From Hymenobacter cellulosivorans (GTDB lineage Bacteria > Bacteroidota > Bacteroidia > Cytophagales > Hymenobacteraceae), in NCBI RefSeq assembly GCF_022919135.1, contig NZ_CP095049.1:868001-932000 (forward strand): 64,000 nt of DNA. The letters are read 5' to 3'. Below are positions 17,051-25,319 of the stretch, piece after piece. Each line of letters opens with the position of its first letter. Within the stretch, counting starts at the first letter, position 1. The notes beneath the pieces are model-generated. The model was not told the DNA's origin, ran no database searches, and was given only the letters and a program-made list of their open reading frames with translations. The position numbers and the translations under genes were made by a program.

Positions 17051-17293
17051 CTAGCCCCCACTTACGGGCGGAATCAGGGCTATTTCGTCGCGCTCCTGGA
17101 GCTGGTAGTCGTCGGTGGCATACTCGCTATTCACGGCCACGGCAAGGCTACTCAGCTTCTGCAGGGCCGGATACTGGGTTTGTAGCTGCTGCATCAGCCC
17201 GGTTACTGACTGCCCGGCGGGCGTGTCGAGGTCGAGCGAAGAGCTGCCCACTATTTCTTTGGCAATGCCAAAAAGCGCAATTTTCAGTTTCAT
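17051..17293 (-). CDS. moaD: Molybdopterin synthase sulfur carrier subunit MoaD
   Basis: An 80-residue ubiquitin-fold sulfur carrier. It starts MKLKIALFGIAKEIVG and ends IALIPPVSGG. The terminal Gly-Gly is where MoeB forms the acyl-adenylate and where the thiocarboxylate is built. It is the first gene of a minus-strand moaD-moaE-YdeI run and is divergent from moaA, sharing a 130-base promoter region (17294-17423). The product should partner MoaE (16476-16892) and the MoeB-rhodanese protein (22895-23998). Confidence 0.94.
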   Translation of the reverse strand: MKLKIALFGIAKEIVGSSSLDLDTPAGQSVTGLMQQLQTQYPALQKLSSLAVAVNSEYATDDYQLQERDEIALIPPVSGG

Positions 17294-17423
17294 TTGTTTG
17301 TCTGTACTCCGGAGGCAGTATACGCGGCCGGCGGCGGAACAGAAAAGCCTGTTTCCGGTTTTTTGTTCTGAATCTCTTTCAGCGCGGTCTGCGTTGAGTA
17401 GTTAGTTGTATTCTCGCTGGTCT

Positions 17424-18431
17424 ATGTCCGTTGTTTCTCCTGTTTTATTCGATAACCACGGCCGGCCGCTGGAATACCTGCGCCTGGCCGTCACGGACCG
17501 CTGCAATTTGCGTTGCTTTTACTGCATGCCCGAAGAAGGCATCCAGTATTTGCCCAAGCAGGAGTTGCTGACCTACGAGGAAATGGAACGGGTAGTGGCT
17601 CTGCTGGCCGGCCTGGGCGTGCGCAAAGTCCGCCTCACTGGTGGGGAGCCCTTCGTGCGCCGCGACTTAGTGCCCTTCATCGGCCGCCTAAGTGAAATTC
17701 CAGGTATTGACGATATCAGCCTGACAACCAACGGCGTGCTGACCGCGCCCCACATTCCGGAGCTGGCCCGCCTGGGTATTCGCACCGTCAATCTGAGCCT
17801 GGACACGCTCGACCGGGCCCGCTTCGCCCGCATCACCCGCCGCGACGAGCTGCCCCGGGTACTCGACACGTTTTACGCCCTGCTGGCGGCTGGCATCAAG
17901 GTCAAAATCAACGCCGTAGTCATGGATGGGCAGAATATTGAGGACCTCGTGCCCCTGGCCGAACTGACCCGCGACCTGCCCGTCGACGTACGCTTTATCG
18001 AGGAGATGCCCTTCAACGGCGGCAGCCACGGCGCCATCCAGATTCCGTGGAACCACCTGCGCATTCGGGAGCACCTGGAGCAGCATCTGGGTCTGCTCAC
18101 CCCTATTGCCACCAAGCCCGGCGACACGGCCTCGCACTACACGGCCACCGGCCACCAGGGCCGGCTGGGCATTATTGCGGCCTACTCCCGCACCTTCTGC
18201 GGCACTTGTAACCGCCTGCGTCTTACGGCCGAAGGCGGCCTCAAAACCTGCCTCTACGACCAGGGCGTACTCGACGTGCGGGCCCTGCTGCGTGCTGGTG
18301 CCCCCGACGCCGACGTAACCGCTGCCCTGGCCCAAGCCTTCCGCCACCGCGCCGCCAACGGCTTCGAAGCCGAGCGCCAACGTCCCGTCCATCAGCTCAG
18401 CTTCGAGTCGATGAGCACGATTGGTGGATAG
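17424..18431 (+). CDS. moaA: GTP 3',8-cyclase MoaA
   Basis: Radical-SAM enzyme that starts molybdopterin synthesis by cyclising GTP. It has 335 residues from the ATG at 17424; a TTG six codons upstream is less likely. The N-terminal 4Fe-4S cluster motif is CNLRCFYC (Cys27, Cys31, Cys34). The second, GTP-binding cluster is carried by Cys259, Cys262 and Cys276 (FCGTCNRLRL ... LKTC). LTGGEPFVRRDL binds SAM. The protein ends in TIGG, the conserved Gly-Gly tail needed for activity in MoaA. It is divergent from moaD, and the gap between them probably holds both promoters. Confidence 0.97.
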   Translation: MSVVSPVLFDNHGRPLEYLRLAVTDRCNLRCFYCMPEEGIQYLPKQELLTYEEMERVVALLAGLGVRKVRLTGGEPFVRRDLVPFIGRLSEIPGIDDISLTTNGVLTAPHIPELARLGIRTVNLSLDTLDRARFARITRRDELPRVLDTFYALLAAGIKVKINAVVMDGQNIEDLVPLAELTRDLPVDVRFIEEMPFNGGSHGAIQIPWNHLRIREHLEQHLGLLTPIATKPGDTASHYTATGHQGRLGIIAAYSRTFCGTCNRLRLTAEGGLKTCLYDQGVLDVRALLRAGAPDADVTAALAQAFRHRAANGFEAERQRPVHQLSFESMSTIGG

Positions 18432-18459
18432 CGGTGAATGTGAGAAATGTGGGGAATGG

Positions 18460-18511
18460 GTCCTTGCGAGCCTGAAGGCCGAAGCAACTCGTCCTCGGCG
18501 CAGGTAGTCAC
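18460..18511. repeat. REP-like element, second copy
   Basis: Begins GTCCTTGCGAGC, contains CGAAGCAA and ends TAGTCAC. Read on the plus strand it matches the minus-strand copy at 12815-12862. A terminator hairpin follows 13 bases later, as it does at the other locus, so the pair behaves as a composite unit. Confidence 0.65.
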
Positions 18512-18524
18512 AGCCTCTACCCAG

Positions 18525-18559
18525 AAAGCCCTTTATTCCAGCTGGAGTAAAGGGCTTTT
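18525..18559. terminator. Terminator hairpin after moaA
   Basis: AAAGCCCTTTATTCCAGCTGGAGTAAAGGGCTTTT is near-perfect dyad symmetry centred on CCAGCTGG, flanked by A and T runs. The CCCTTTATTCCAGCTGGAG core recurs exactly at 31551-31569. Confidence 0.85.
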
Positions 18560-18682
18560 CACATTAGAGAGCTCCGCCCATTTCACAGAACGGATGGCCA
18601 CGGCTACGCTTCACATTGACAGGCTAAGAATGGCAGCTTAACCACAGCGGAATCGGGTGAAACTTCGTATCCTTAGCTCGCT

Positions 18683-19483
18683 ATGAAGGTCTTGTTCGGA
18701 ATCGTTGGGTTTGTGGCGCTGCTCTATATGGCCGTGCTGGTGGTGCTGTATTTCAAGCAGGAGAAGCTGCTGTTTTTCCCGACCAAGCTGCCCCAAGACT
18801 ACCGCTTTTCCTTTGCCCAGCCTGCCCAGGAGCGGTGGATAACCGCCGCCGATGGCACCCGCCTGCATGGTCTGCTATTTCCGGCCGCCTCGGCCCGGGG
18901 CCTGGTTTTCTACCTCCACGGCAACGCCGGCGCCCTCGACAGCTGGGGCGACGCGGCCTCGCTCTACACCCAACTGGGTTACAGCGTGTTTATGCTCGAC
19001 TACCGCGGCTATGGCAAAAGTGCGGGCACCATCAGCAGTCAGGAGCAGTTTCTGAGCGACGTGCAAACAGCCTATCAACAGCTACTTCCCGAGTTTGCGG
19101 AGGAGCGCACCGTCATTCTGGGCTATTCGCTGGGTACGGGGGCGGCGGCCTGGCTGGCGGCCCAGCACAATCCCCGGTTGCTGATTTTGCAGGCACCCTA
19201 CTTCAGTATGCGGGCCACGGCGCGCCAGCATTATCCCTTCGTGCCGGGCTTTATCGTGCGCTACCCGCTGGGCACTGACGCCGTGCTGCCCAAGGTAAAG
19301 TGCCCCATCGTTATCTTCCACGGGGAGCACGACGAGGTGATTGACTACCAAACCACGCTGCAGCTCAAGGCGTTGCTTAAGCCCCAGGACCAGTTTATAA
19401 CCCTGGCTGGGGCGGGCCACAACGGCATGACCAGCAACCCTGAGTACCAAGCCGGTATCCGCCGAATTCTGAGCGGCTTGTAG
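18683..19483 (+). CDS. Membrane-anchored alpha/beta hydrolase (BEM46/ABHD-like)
   Basis: A 266-residue serine hydrolase of unknown substrate. The N-terminus is one transmembrane helix (residues about 2-25, FGIVGFVALLYMAVLVVLYF), so the catalytic domain is membrane-tethered. The fold has an oxyanion segment (FYLHGNAGA), MLDYRGYGKSAG, the nucleophile elbow LGYSLGTG, the acid in FHGEHDEVIDY and the base in AGAGHNGM. This pattern fits the BEM46/YqkD group of esterase-like proteins. It is preceded by a 250-base gap holding the moaA terminator and followed 115 bases later by the ECF sigma gene. No operon partner is evident. Confidence 0.88.
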   Translation: MKVLFGIVGFVALLYMAVLVVLYFKQEKLLFFPTKLPQDYRFSFAQPAQERWITAADGTRLHGLLFPAASARGLVFYLHGNAGALDSWGDAASLYTQLGYSVFMLDYRGYGKSAGTISSQEQFLSDVQTAYQQLLPEFAEERTVILGYSLGTGAAAWLAAQHNPRLLILQAPYFSMRATARQHYPFVPGFIVRYPLGTDAVLPKVKCPIVIFHGEHDEVIDYQTTLQLKALLKPQDQFITLAGAGHNGMTSNPEYQAGIRRILSGL

Positions 19484-19598
19484 GCTGACTCCGTGCGGCT
19501 GGGAAAAATTTTTCGGGTCCTTAGGGTGATAGTTGCCGGAAAAGCAGATTAACTACCAGAACGGCGCTCCTTTATTCACTGGTCAGGCTTTCACTTCT

Positions 19599-20162
19599 AT
19601 GGATACTTTGGCAACCCTGCGGCAGGCGCTGCTCACCAATCGGGAACAGACCCTGACGAGTATTTACCAGCGTACTTTCCCGCTGGTGCGCCGTTACGTG
19701 CAACAACACGGCGGCTCGGCCCCGGATGCCAAGGATGTGTTTCAGGACGCTCTGGTCGTGTTCTACGAGAAGGCCGTGGCCGAGAGCTTCGTGCTGACTT
19801 CCTCGGTGAGTACCTATCTGCTGGGCATCAGCCGCAACCTGTGGCGACGGGAGCTGAGCCGGCGCCAGCAGCTGCCCGCTACCAGCCTGAGCGAGGAACA
19901 CACCCAGGAGGTTGCCGAGGAAGCCGCGCCGGGCCCAGACAGTCGGGAGTCGCTGGCGGTGCTCGACTACGTGGAGCAGCTCGGGGAGCGGTGCAAAAGC
20001 CTGCTGTTGGCGTTTTACTACTTTCAGCAGCCCCTGGAGCAAATTGCCGGCTCGCTCCACTACGGCAGCATCCGCTCGGCCACGGTGCAGAAGTTTAAGT
20101 GCCTGGAGCGCCTGCGCAAGTCGGTGCGGGCCGTGGTGCAGCATGCCCTAGTCCACAGCTAA
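19599..20162 (+). CDS. ECF-type RNA polymerase sigma factor
   Basis: A 187-residue sigma-70 family factor from the ATG at 19599; an upstream TTG would add 22 residues. Region 2 is visible at about residues 25-95 (IYQRTFPLVRRYVQQHGGSAPDAKDVFQDALVVFYEKA, then SSVSTYLLGISRNLWRRELSRR). Region 4 is at about 130-180 (LAVLDYVEQLGERCKSLLLAFYYFQQPLEQIAGSLHYGSIRSATVQKFKCLERLRK). It directs RNA polymerase to a specific promoter set, but the regulon cannot be read from here. A 96-residue gene starts 12 bases after its stop and may encode its regulator; no FecR-type anti-sigma or TonB receptor is adjacent. Confidence 0.88.
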   Translation: MDTLATLRQALLTNREQTLTSIYQRTFPLVRRYVQQHGGSAPDAKDVFQDALVVFYEKAVAESFVLTSSVSTYLLGISRNLWRRELSRRQQLPATSLSEEHTQEVAEEAAPGPDSRESLAVLDYVEQLGERCKSLLLAFYYFQQPLEQIAGSLHYGSIRSATVQKFKCLERLRKSVRAVVQHALVHS

Positions 20163-20174
20163 GCCCCTGCCGCC

Positions 20175-20465
20175 ATGCGCCCCGCCCTTGACCGTTTGCA
20201 GCTTATTGAGCACCACTTGCTGGGCCGCCCCACGCCCGCCGAAGCAGCGCAGTGGCAACTGCAGCAGCTCACCGACCCTGCACTTGCTGCCGATACCGAT
20301 GCTCAGCAGCAACTCTACCGCGCCTTGCACCAAGCGGGGCGGCAACAGCTGCGCCAGGAGCTGGAGCTGATTCACAGCCGCTTCGAGCGGCAAACCCGGC
20401 GGCGCGGCTGGTTCCAAAACGCCACTGCCCACCTGCGTCGCCTGCTGCAGCGGCCCCGCCCCTAA
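20175..20465 (+). CDS. Hypothetical 96-residue protein coupled to the ECF sigma factor
   Basis: A small, strongly helical, Gln/Arg/Leu-rich protein with no membrane segment and no zinc-binding HxxxCxxC motif. It starts MRPALDRLQLIEHHLLGRP; the sequence TPAEAAQWQLQQLTDPAL resembles the opening of anti-sigma factors (EQYLLGELSPEE-like). The C-terminal tail is very basic (RQTRRRGWFQ ... RRLLQRPRP). It lies 12 bases after the sigma gene and is surely co-transcribed. I infer a soluble anti-sigma or sigma-modulating role. It could also be an unrelated small protein. Confidence 0.7.
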   Translation: MRPALDRLQLIEHHLLGRPTPAEAAQWQLQQLTDPALAADTDAQQQLYRALHQAGRQQLRQELELIHSRFERQTRRRGWFQNATAHLRRLLQRPRP

Positions 20466-20555
20466 CCCTTCCTTTTTGCTGATTTCACTTCCTGCGCTGC
20501 CCTGCGAAACAAGGCAGCCGGGCTTCTCACGTCCATTTTTTTTCCTTCGTTTGCC

Positions 20556-21254
20556 ATGCTATACTCCCAGGAATTCCGAAAGTTTGCCGTTCAGGGCCAG
20601 GGCCTTACCAGCACCAGCCTCGACCGGTATCAGCACCAGCTGGAAGGCCGTTTTTACCCCCAGGTCACGGGCATGACGCGCGCCGTCATTGAGGAGCGGC
20701 CCACGCGCTTTGCCGAAATCGACGTGTTTTCCCGCCTGATTATGGACCGGATTATCTTTCTGGGCCAGGCCGTCGACGACAACATTGCCAACATCATCAA
20801 CGCCCAACTGCTGTTTCTGGAGTCGGTGGATGCCAAGAAGGACATTCTGCTCTACATCAACTCGCCAGGGGGCTCAGTGTACGCTGGCCTGGGCATTTTC
20901 GACACGATGCAGTACGTGAATCCCGACGTAGCCACCATCTGTACCGGCCTGGCTGCCTCCATGGGAGCCTTTCTGCTGACCGGCGGGGCCATCGGCAAAC
21001 GCTCGGCGCTGCCCCACGCCCGAGTCATGATTCACCAGCCCTCGGGTGGGGTGCAGGGTCCCTCGGCCGACATCGAAATTACGGCCCGGGAAGTAGTCAA
21101 GCTGCGGCAGGAGCTCTACAGCATCTATGCCGAGCGTAGCGGCAAAACCTACCAGCAAATCCACGACGACTCGGACCGGGACTACTGGATGCGCGCCGAC
21201 GAAGCCCGGGAGTACGGGTTGATTGACGAAGTACTGGAAAGGAAAGATTCTTAG
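20556..21254 (+). CDS. clpP: ATP-dependent Clp protease proteolytic subunit ClpP
   Basis: Serine protease subunit that forms the tetradecameric barrel fed by ClpX or ClpA/C unfoldases. The 232-residue protein has a longer N-terminus than E. coli ClpP, as is usual in Bacteroidota. The catalytic triad is Ser135 (GLAASMGAF), His160 (MIHQPSGG) and the Asp of the DSDRD motif around residues 205-209. [16 protein letters not shown] forms the oxyanion/substrate strand, and [17 protein letters not shown] is the normal end. No clpX follows. It stands alone, 90 bases after the sigma-partner gene, and converges on the hypothetical gene at 21277. Confidence 0.96.
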   Translation: MLYSQEFRKFAVQGQGLTSTSLDRYQHQLEGRFYPQVTGMTRAVIEERPTRFAEIDVFSRLIMDRIIFLGQAVDDNIANIINAQLLFLESVDAKKDILLYINSPGGSVYAGLGIFDTMQYVNPDVATICTGLAASMGAFLLTGGAIGKRSALPHARVMIHQPSGGVQGPSADIEITAREVVKLRQELYSIYAERSGKTYQQIHDDSDRDYWMRADEAREYGLIDEVLERKDS

Positions 21255-21276
21255 GTTCCGACCTACTAAGCACCGC

Positions 21277-21600
21277 TCATGTCAGATCATTTTGCGGAGC
21301 CAAAGTCAGCGTGACTATGTGCATTACTTGACCCGAGACTAACAAGTGAAGCTCCAGAATTAGGCATTGAGTTGTGAGGCTCTGAATGACCAAGTGTAAG
21401 GATTCCGCATTCCCGGGGTGCCTGATTTGGTTATGGTAGCGGGTCCATCTACCGGGAGAACTGGCGTCTTGTGGTGGCTCATTTGCGAAACGGAAGTCAA
21501 ACACCATATTCTCCTCCATATGCCAGTAACCTGGAAAGTGCTGTGGGCCAGCTTCGATATGAGTTACTTGCCAGAACTGGGTTAGCGCGGTTGTGTCCAT
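21277..21600 (-). CDS. Hypothetical 107-residue protein, last gene of the moeB-MOT1 run
   Basis: A small soluble protein with no signal peptide. It has the pattern FWQVTHIEAG ... GYWHMEENMVFDFRFANE ... GRWTRYHNQIR ... HLVIQSLTTQCLILEL, alternating short beta strands with Trp/Tyr at turns, which recalls the lipocalin-like small barrels common in Bacteroidota. I do not recognise a specific family. It starts seven bases after the stop of the molybdate transporter, so it is translationally close to it. Codon use is less G+C-rich than its neighbours, which may mean a younger gene. A role in molybdenum handling would be pure inference. Confidence 0.6.
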   Translation of the reverse strand: MDTTALTQFWQVTHIEAGPQHFPGYWHMEENMVFDFRFANEPPQDASSPGRWTRYHNQIRHPGNAESLHLVIQSLTTQCLILELHLLVSGQVMHIVTLTLAPQNDLT

Positions 21601-21607
21601 AAGGTTC

Positions 21608-22789
21608 CTACTTGCCCAGCCCCACCCAGCCGCGGCGCATGGCGTGGTACACGGTCGTGCCCACCACCAGGCCCACGAGGTAGCCGTAGGGCAGGCCGCT
21701 GCAGAGCACCCCCACCAGCAAGGCCACCATCAGGTCGGATTTCGCGGTGGCCAGGTCGCGGAGCAGGGTGGCCAGGGTCAGGGCTTCGAAGAGCAGCAGC
21801 ACGCCCAGAATCGGGAGGGGAAAAATCTGAACGATGTCGGCAAAACCCTGGCTGAAAAACAGCCCCAGCACCAGAAACAGGCCGCCGTAGAGAATAACCG
21901 AGCCCCCGGTGCGGGCCCCGAAGGCGTAGTGCCCCACCATGCCACCCGAGCCGTGGCAAACCGGAAAGCCGCCGAAGAAGGGTGCTACCAGGTTCATCAA
22001 CCCGTAAGTAAAGCTGATCTGGCGCACTGTCACCTGCTTTTCCGGGTAATGGTCGTGAATAACCTGGCGGGTGGCCAGGATGGAGTTGCCGAGGGACAAC
22101 GGTATCTGGGGCAAGGCCAGCAGCACGGCCCCGGTGAGAATATCGGCGCGCTGGGGCACGTGCCAGGTGGGCAGGTGCAGGCCCAGGGCCTGCTGGGCCG
22201 TGGCGAAGTCGAGCTTGAAGACCAGGGCGTAAACGATGCCCAGCGTAATCACCACCAATGAAGCCGGCCAGCGGCGGTTGCCGAGCAGCAGTACTGTCAC
22301 GGCGAAGGCCGCGGCGGCCAAGGCGTAGCCGGCAGGGCCATCGGCGGGCACGTATTCCTTTAGGGCCAATGTGGAGAGCTGCAAGGCCAGTCCAAACTGA
22401 ATACCGCGCACCACGGGCTTGGGAATAAGGCGGGCCAGGGCATCAATGAGGCCCGTAACCGACAAGATGAGCATGCTGACGCCGATGGCCAAGCCGCCGC
22501 CAAAGATGATGCGACCGGGAATTTTCTGGGCAATAACCAGGGCCGCAAACGCCTTAAGCGGCTGCACCGGCATGGGCATACCGTACCAGATACCCGAAAA
22601 CATCTGCAGCAACCCAAACACGATAAGCAACCCGGCGCTATCCACTCCCGAGGCCGCAATGACCCCGATGAGCAAAGGCAAATCGGTGCCCAGGTCGCCG
22701 AAAGCTCCGGCCAGCTCGTTCCGGTCGAAGCGGATGCGGCGGGGTGCCGGGGCTTGGGGAGTAAGGATGGTTGGCTGGTGAGAAGGCAA
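21608..22789 (-). CDS. MOT1-type sulfate/molybdate transporter
   Basis: A 393-residue membrane protein with roughly 10-12 transmembrane helices. The two MOT1 signatures are clear: FDRNELAGAFGDLGTDLPLLIG near residue 22 and the helix carrying MPMPVQPLKAFAALV near residue 75. A second GDLGT-like repeat half has GGFPVCHGSGGMVGHYAFGARTGGS. MOT1 proteins are molybdate carriers in plants and algae, and bacterial members are annotated as sulfate/molybdate transporters. Placement between moeB and a small hypothetical gene inside a molybdenum-cofactor region supports molybdate as substrate. No ABC-type modABC genes are in the window, so this may be the main importer here. Confidence 0.88.
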   Translation of the reverse strand: MPSHQPTILTPQAPAPRRIRFDRNELAGAFGDLGTDLPLLIGVIAASGVDSAGLLIVFGLLQMFSGIWYGMPMPVQPLKAFAALVIAQKIPGRIIFGGGLAIGVSMLILSVTGLIDALARLIPKPVVRGIQFGLALQLSTLALKEYVPADGPAGYALAAAAFAVTVLLLGNRRWPASLVVITLGIVYALVFKLDFATAQQALGLHLPTWHVPQRADILTGAVLLALPQIPLSLGNSILATRQVIHDHYPEKQVTVRQISFTYGLMNLVAPFFGGFPVCHGSGGMVGHYAFGARTGGSVILYGGLFLVLGLFFSQGFADIVQIFPLPILGVLLLFEALTLATLLRDLATAKSDLMVALLVGVLCSGLPYGYLVGLVVGTTVYHAMRRGWVGLGK

Positions 22790-22894
22790 AATAAAGCGCA
22801 GGTGCTAAGGCGGTTAAAAAATACTCGTTGACTGTCCTGGCAGCCGGTAATCGACAGGACGGTCTTTCAGCAGACAGGTGTAGTTGACTACGGC

Positions 22895-23998
22895 CTACTT
22901 TTCAGAGGCTGCCGCTACTTCCTGCCAGGCCAGCATGCCGCCGGTCATGTTGGTCAGGTTGTCGAAGCCGAACTCCTGCTGAAGCTGGGCAATGGCCTGG
23001 GCACTGCGGCGGCCACTGCGGCAGTACACCACAATGGGGTGGTGGCGGGGCAGCTCGGCAGCGCGCTGGCTCAGGCTACCCAGCGGAATCAGGGCGGCGC
23101 CGGGCAGATGGCCCTCGGCGTATTCCTGTAACTCACGCACATCCAGCAAGAACGGCGGTACTTCCGAGTCGAGCTGTTGGGCCAGCTCGGCGGGCGTGAT
23201 AGTCGTGACGGGCGCCTGGCACAGCTCGGCGTAATCGGCGGGGTCGGCCGAATCGAGGTTGATGGCAGCGCGCTCGGGCTGGCGGGCAAAGCGCAGGGTG
23301 CGGGTCTGGAACGAGAGGGCGTCGAAAAGCCAAAGCCGGCCCGTCAGGATTTCGCCCAGGTCCAGGATTACTTTCAGCGTTTCGGTGGCCTGGGCGCAGC
23401 CCACCAGCCCCGGCAGCACGCCCAGCACCCCGATAACTGAGCAGTTGGGCGCTTCGGCGGCGGAAGGCGGCTGGGGAAACAGGCAGCGGTACGTGGGCCC
23501 GCCCTGGTAATTAAACACCGATACCTGGCCCTCAAACTTGTAGATGGCCCCCGACACCAGGGGCTTACCCAGGCTCACGCAGGCGTCGTTGAGCAGGTAA
23601 CGGGTGGGGAAGTTGTCGGACCCATCCACCACCACGTCGTACTGCGCCACCAGCTCGCGCACGGAGGCCACATCCACGCGGCGGGCCATTACTTCGCACT
23701 GTACCAGCGGGTTGATGCGCTGCACAGCCCGGGCTGCGGCTTCGGCCTTAGGCTGGCCCAGGTCGGCAGGACCGAACAGCACCTGGCGCTGCAGGTTGCT
23801 CATTTCCACTTGGTCGCCATCGGCAATGCCCAAGGTGCCTACGCCGGCGGCGGCCAGATACTGCAGAATCGGGCAGCCCAGGCCGCCGGCGCCCACCACC
23901 AGCACCCGGGCGGCTTTAAGCTTTTCCTGCCCCGCCTCCCCGATTTCGGGCAGCTGCAGGTGGCGTTGGTAGCGGTGACGTTCGTCGGGAGTAAGCAC
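22895..23998 (-). CDS. moeB: MoeB/ThiF-type adenylyltransferase with C-terminal rhodanese domain
   Basis: Activates the C-terminal Gly-Gly of MoaD (or ThiS) by adenylation so that sulfur can be added. A 367-residue protein with a GTG start (VLTPDERHRYQRHLQLPEIG). Residues about 1-250 are the E1-like domain: VVGAGGLGCPILQYLAAAGVG nucleotide loop, DGDQVEMSNLQRQ, GSDNFPTRYLLND, and the catalytic-loop Cys in PNCSVIGVLGV. Residues about 265-365 are a rhodanese domain with VYCRSGRRS, where Cys carries persulfide. This architecture is like eukaryotic MOCS3/Uba4. The structural zinc CxxC pairs are missing: the first reads TYRC and the second is absent. It is divergent from fdhD and upstream of the MOT1 carrier. 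A thiamine role cannot be excluded, but context favours molybdenum cofactor. Confidence 0.9.
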   Translation of the reverse strand: MLTPDERHRYQRHLQLPEIGEAGQEKLKAARVLVVGAGGLGCPILQYLAAAGVGTLGIADGDQVEMSNLQRQVLFGPADLGQPKAEAAARAVQRINPLVQCEVMARRVDVASVRELVAQYDVVVDGSDNFPTRYLLNDACVSLGKPLVSGAIYKFEGQVSVFNYQGGPTYRCLFPQPPSAAEAPNCSVIGVLGVLPGLVGCAQATETLKVILDLGEILTGRLWLFDALSFQTRTLRFARQPERAAINLDSADPADYAELCQAPVTTITPAELAQQLDSEVPPFLLDVRELQEYAEGHLPGAALIPLGSLSQRAAELPRHHPIVVYCRSGRRSAQAIAQLQQEFGFDNLTNMTGGMLAWQEVAAASEK

Positions 23999-24173
23999 GC
24001 TTTTTCAGGTAAGAAGTGACAAGAAGGAAGTAAGAAGCGCAAGGCGGCCACAATCCTTGCTTCCGGGTTTGGGTTTAAACTTACTGCTTCTCTCAAAAGT
24101 TAATCTTTTCCGCTGCTTCCGTATCAGGAAGATAGGCTTGCCCTCTTCTCAACTCCTACTTGCTACTTCTTCC

Positions 24174-25052
24174 GTGGAAAACTTCCTGCCTCCGACCAGC
24201 TACGATTATCTTACGGTGCACAAAGTATCGGGTGCGGAGCTGACTGAGGCCTCCGACGTGGTTGCCGCCGAGGAGCCGCTGGAAATCCGCCTGGGCTTCG
24301 GGCCCAGTGGGCAACGGGAGCACCGCACCCTGGCCATTACGATGCGCACCCCCGGCCACGACATGGAATTGGCCGCCGGCTTTCTACTCACCGAAGGCAT
24401 CATTCACGGCCGGGAGCAGCTGGCCGGCATCCGCTACTGCCCCGACGTGACCAAGGAGGAAGAGAAGGAAAACGTGGTGCGGGCCGAGCTGGCCGAAGAT
24501 GTCGACGTGGCTATGCCCCGGCTGGAGCGGCACTTCTACACCTCTTCCAGCTGCGGGGTGTGTGGCAAAACCAGCATCGACGCGGTACATGCCTCCGCCT
24601 GCCCGGTGCTGCCCACCAACGGGCCCTACCTCGACCCCGCCGTACTTCACGAATTACCGGCCCGGCAGCGGGCCGCCCAGGCCCTGTTTGAGCAAACCGG
24701 GGGCCTGCACGCGGCGGCCCTGTTTTCGGCCCAGGGCGAGCTGCGGCTGCTGCGCGAAGATGTGGGCCGGCACAACGCCCTGGACAAGGTCATCGGGGCG
24801 GCCCTGCTGCAGGAGTGGCTGCCCCTGCACGACTCGGTGCTGCTGGTCAGTGGCCGGGCCTCGTTTGAATTGGTGCAAAAGGCCGCCGTGGCTGGTATTC
24901 CGGTGCTGGCCGCCGTGGGCGCGCCCAGCTCGTTGGCCGTGCAGGCCGCCAAAGACTTCGGCATGACGCTCTGCGGCTTCGTGCGCCAGGGCCGCTACAA
25001 CGTGTACTGCGGCGAGTGGCGGCTCCGCCCCAATCAGCCTAGCCGGGTATGA
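24174..25052 (+). CDS. fdhD: Sulfurtransferase FdhD, formate dehydrogenase accessory protein
   Basis: Transfers sulfur from a cysteine desulfurase to the molybdenum cofactor of formate-dehydrogenase-type enzymes. The GTG at 24174 gives 292 residues (VENFLPPTSYDYLTVHKVSG), close to family length. The open frame extends upstream to a TTG at 24057 but that part looks non-coding, so the start is uncertain. The sulfur-carrying CxxC is Cys127-Cys130 in SSCGVCGKTSID. Other marks are MRTPGHDMELAAGFLLTEGII, LHAAALFSAQGELRLLREDVGRHNALDK, and VSGRASFELVQKAAVAGIPVLAAVGAPSSLAV. It sits 634 bases upstream of the first YdeP-type oxidoreductase, its likely client. Confidence 0.94.
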   Translation: MENFLPPTSYDYLTVHKVSGAELTEASDVVAAEEPLEIRLGFGPSGQREHRTLAITMRTPGHDMELAAGFLLTEGIIHGREQLAGIRYCPDVTKEEEKENVVRAELAEDVDVAMPRLERHFYTSSSCGVCGKTSIDAVHASACPVLPTNGPYLDPAVLHELPARQRAAQALFEQTGGLHAAALFSAQGELRLLREDVGRHNALDKVIGAALLQEWLPLHDSVLLVSGRASFELVQKAAVAGIPVLAAVGAPSSLAVQAAKDFGMTLCGFVRQGRYNVYCGEWRLRPNQPSRV

Positions 25053-25319
25053 ATTCAGCCGAAGCCAGCGGACGGCATCGGGCTACGATTTTGGGTTGCC
25101 TCTCACAAGTGGGAACGTGCTAGCGCAAGGCCCTGGGCCTGACTACTGGCCCCTGCCCAAAACCAAGCCATCCGTAACTCAGAAACTGGCTCAGAACCTC
25201 AACCGTGCGGTTTTTTACGGTGGCGCTTGGCAAAATAAAGTAGCGAAAAAGGTGGTTTGGGTCTCTACCCGAACTGCGGAAGCTGCGTAACTATTCTACT
25301 TCCGACTTACTTCCCATTC

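Noticed and set aside
25096..25290. 64-codon frame between fdhD and the 107-residue gene
   Set aside because: Begins with a non-ATG codon, shows no family pattern and lies in a likely leader region.
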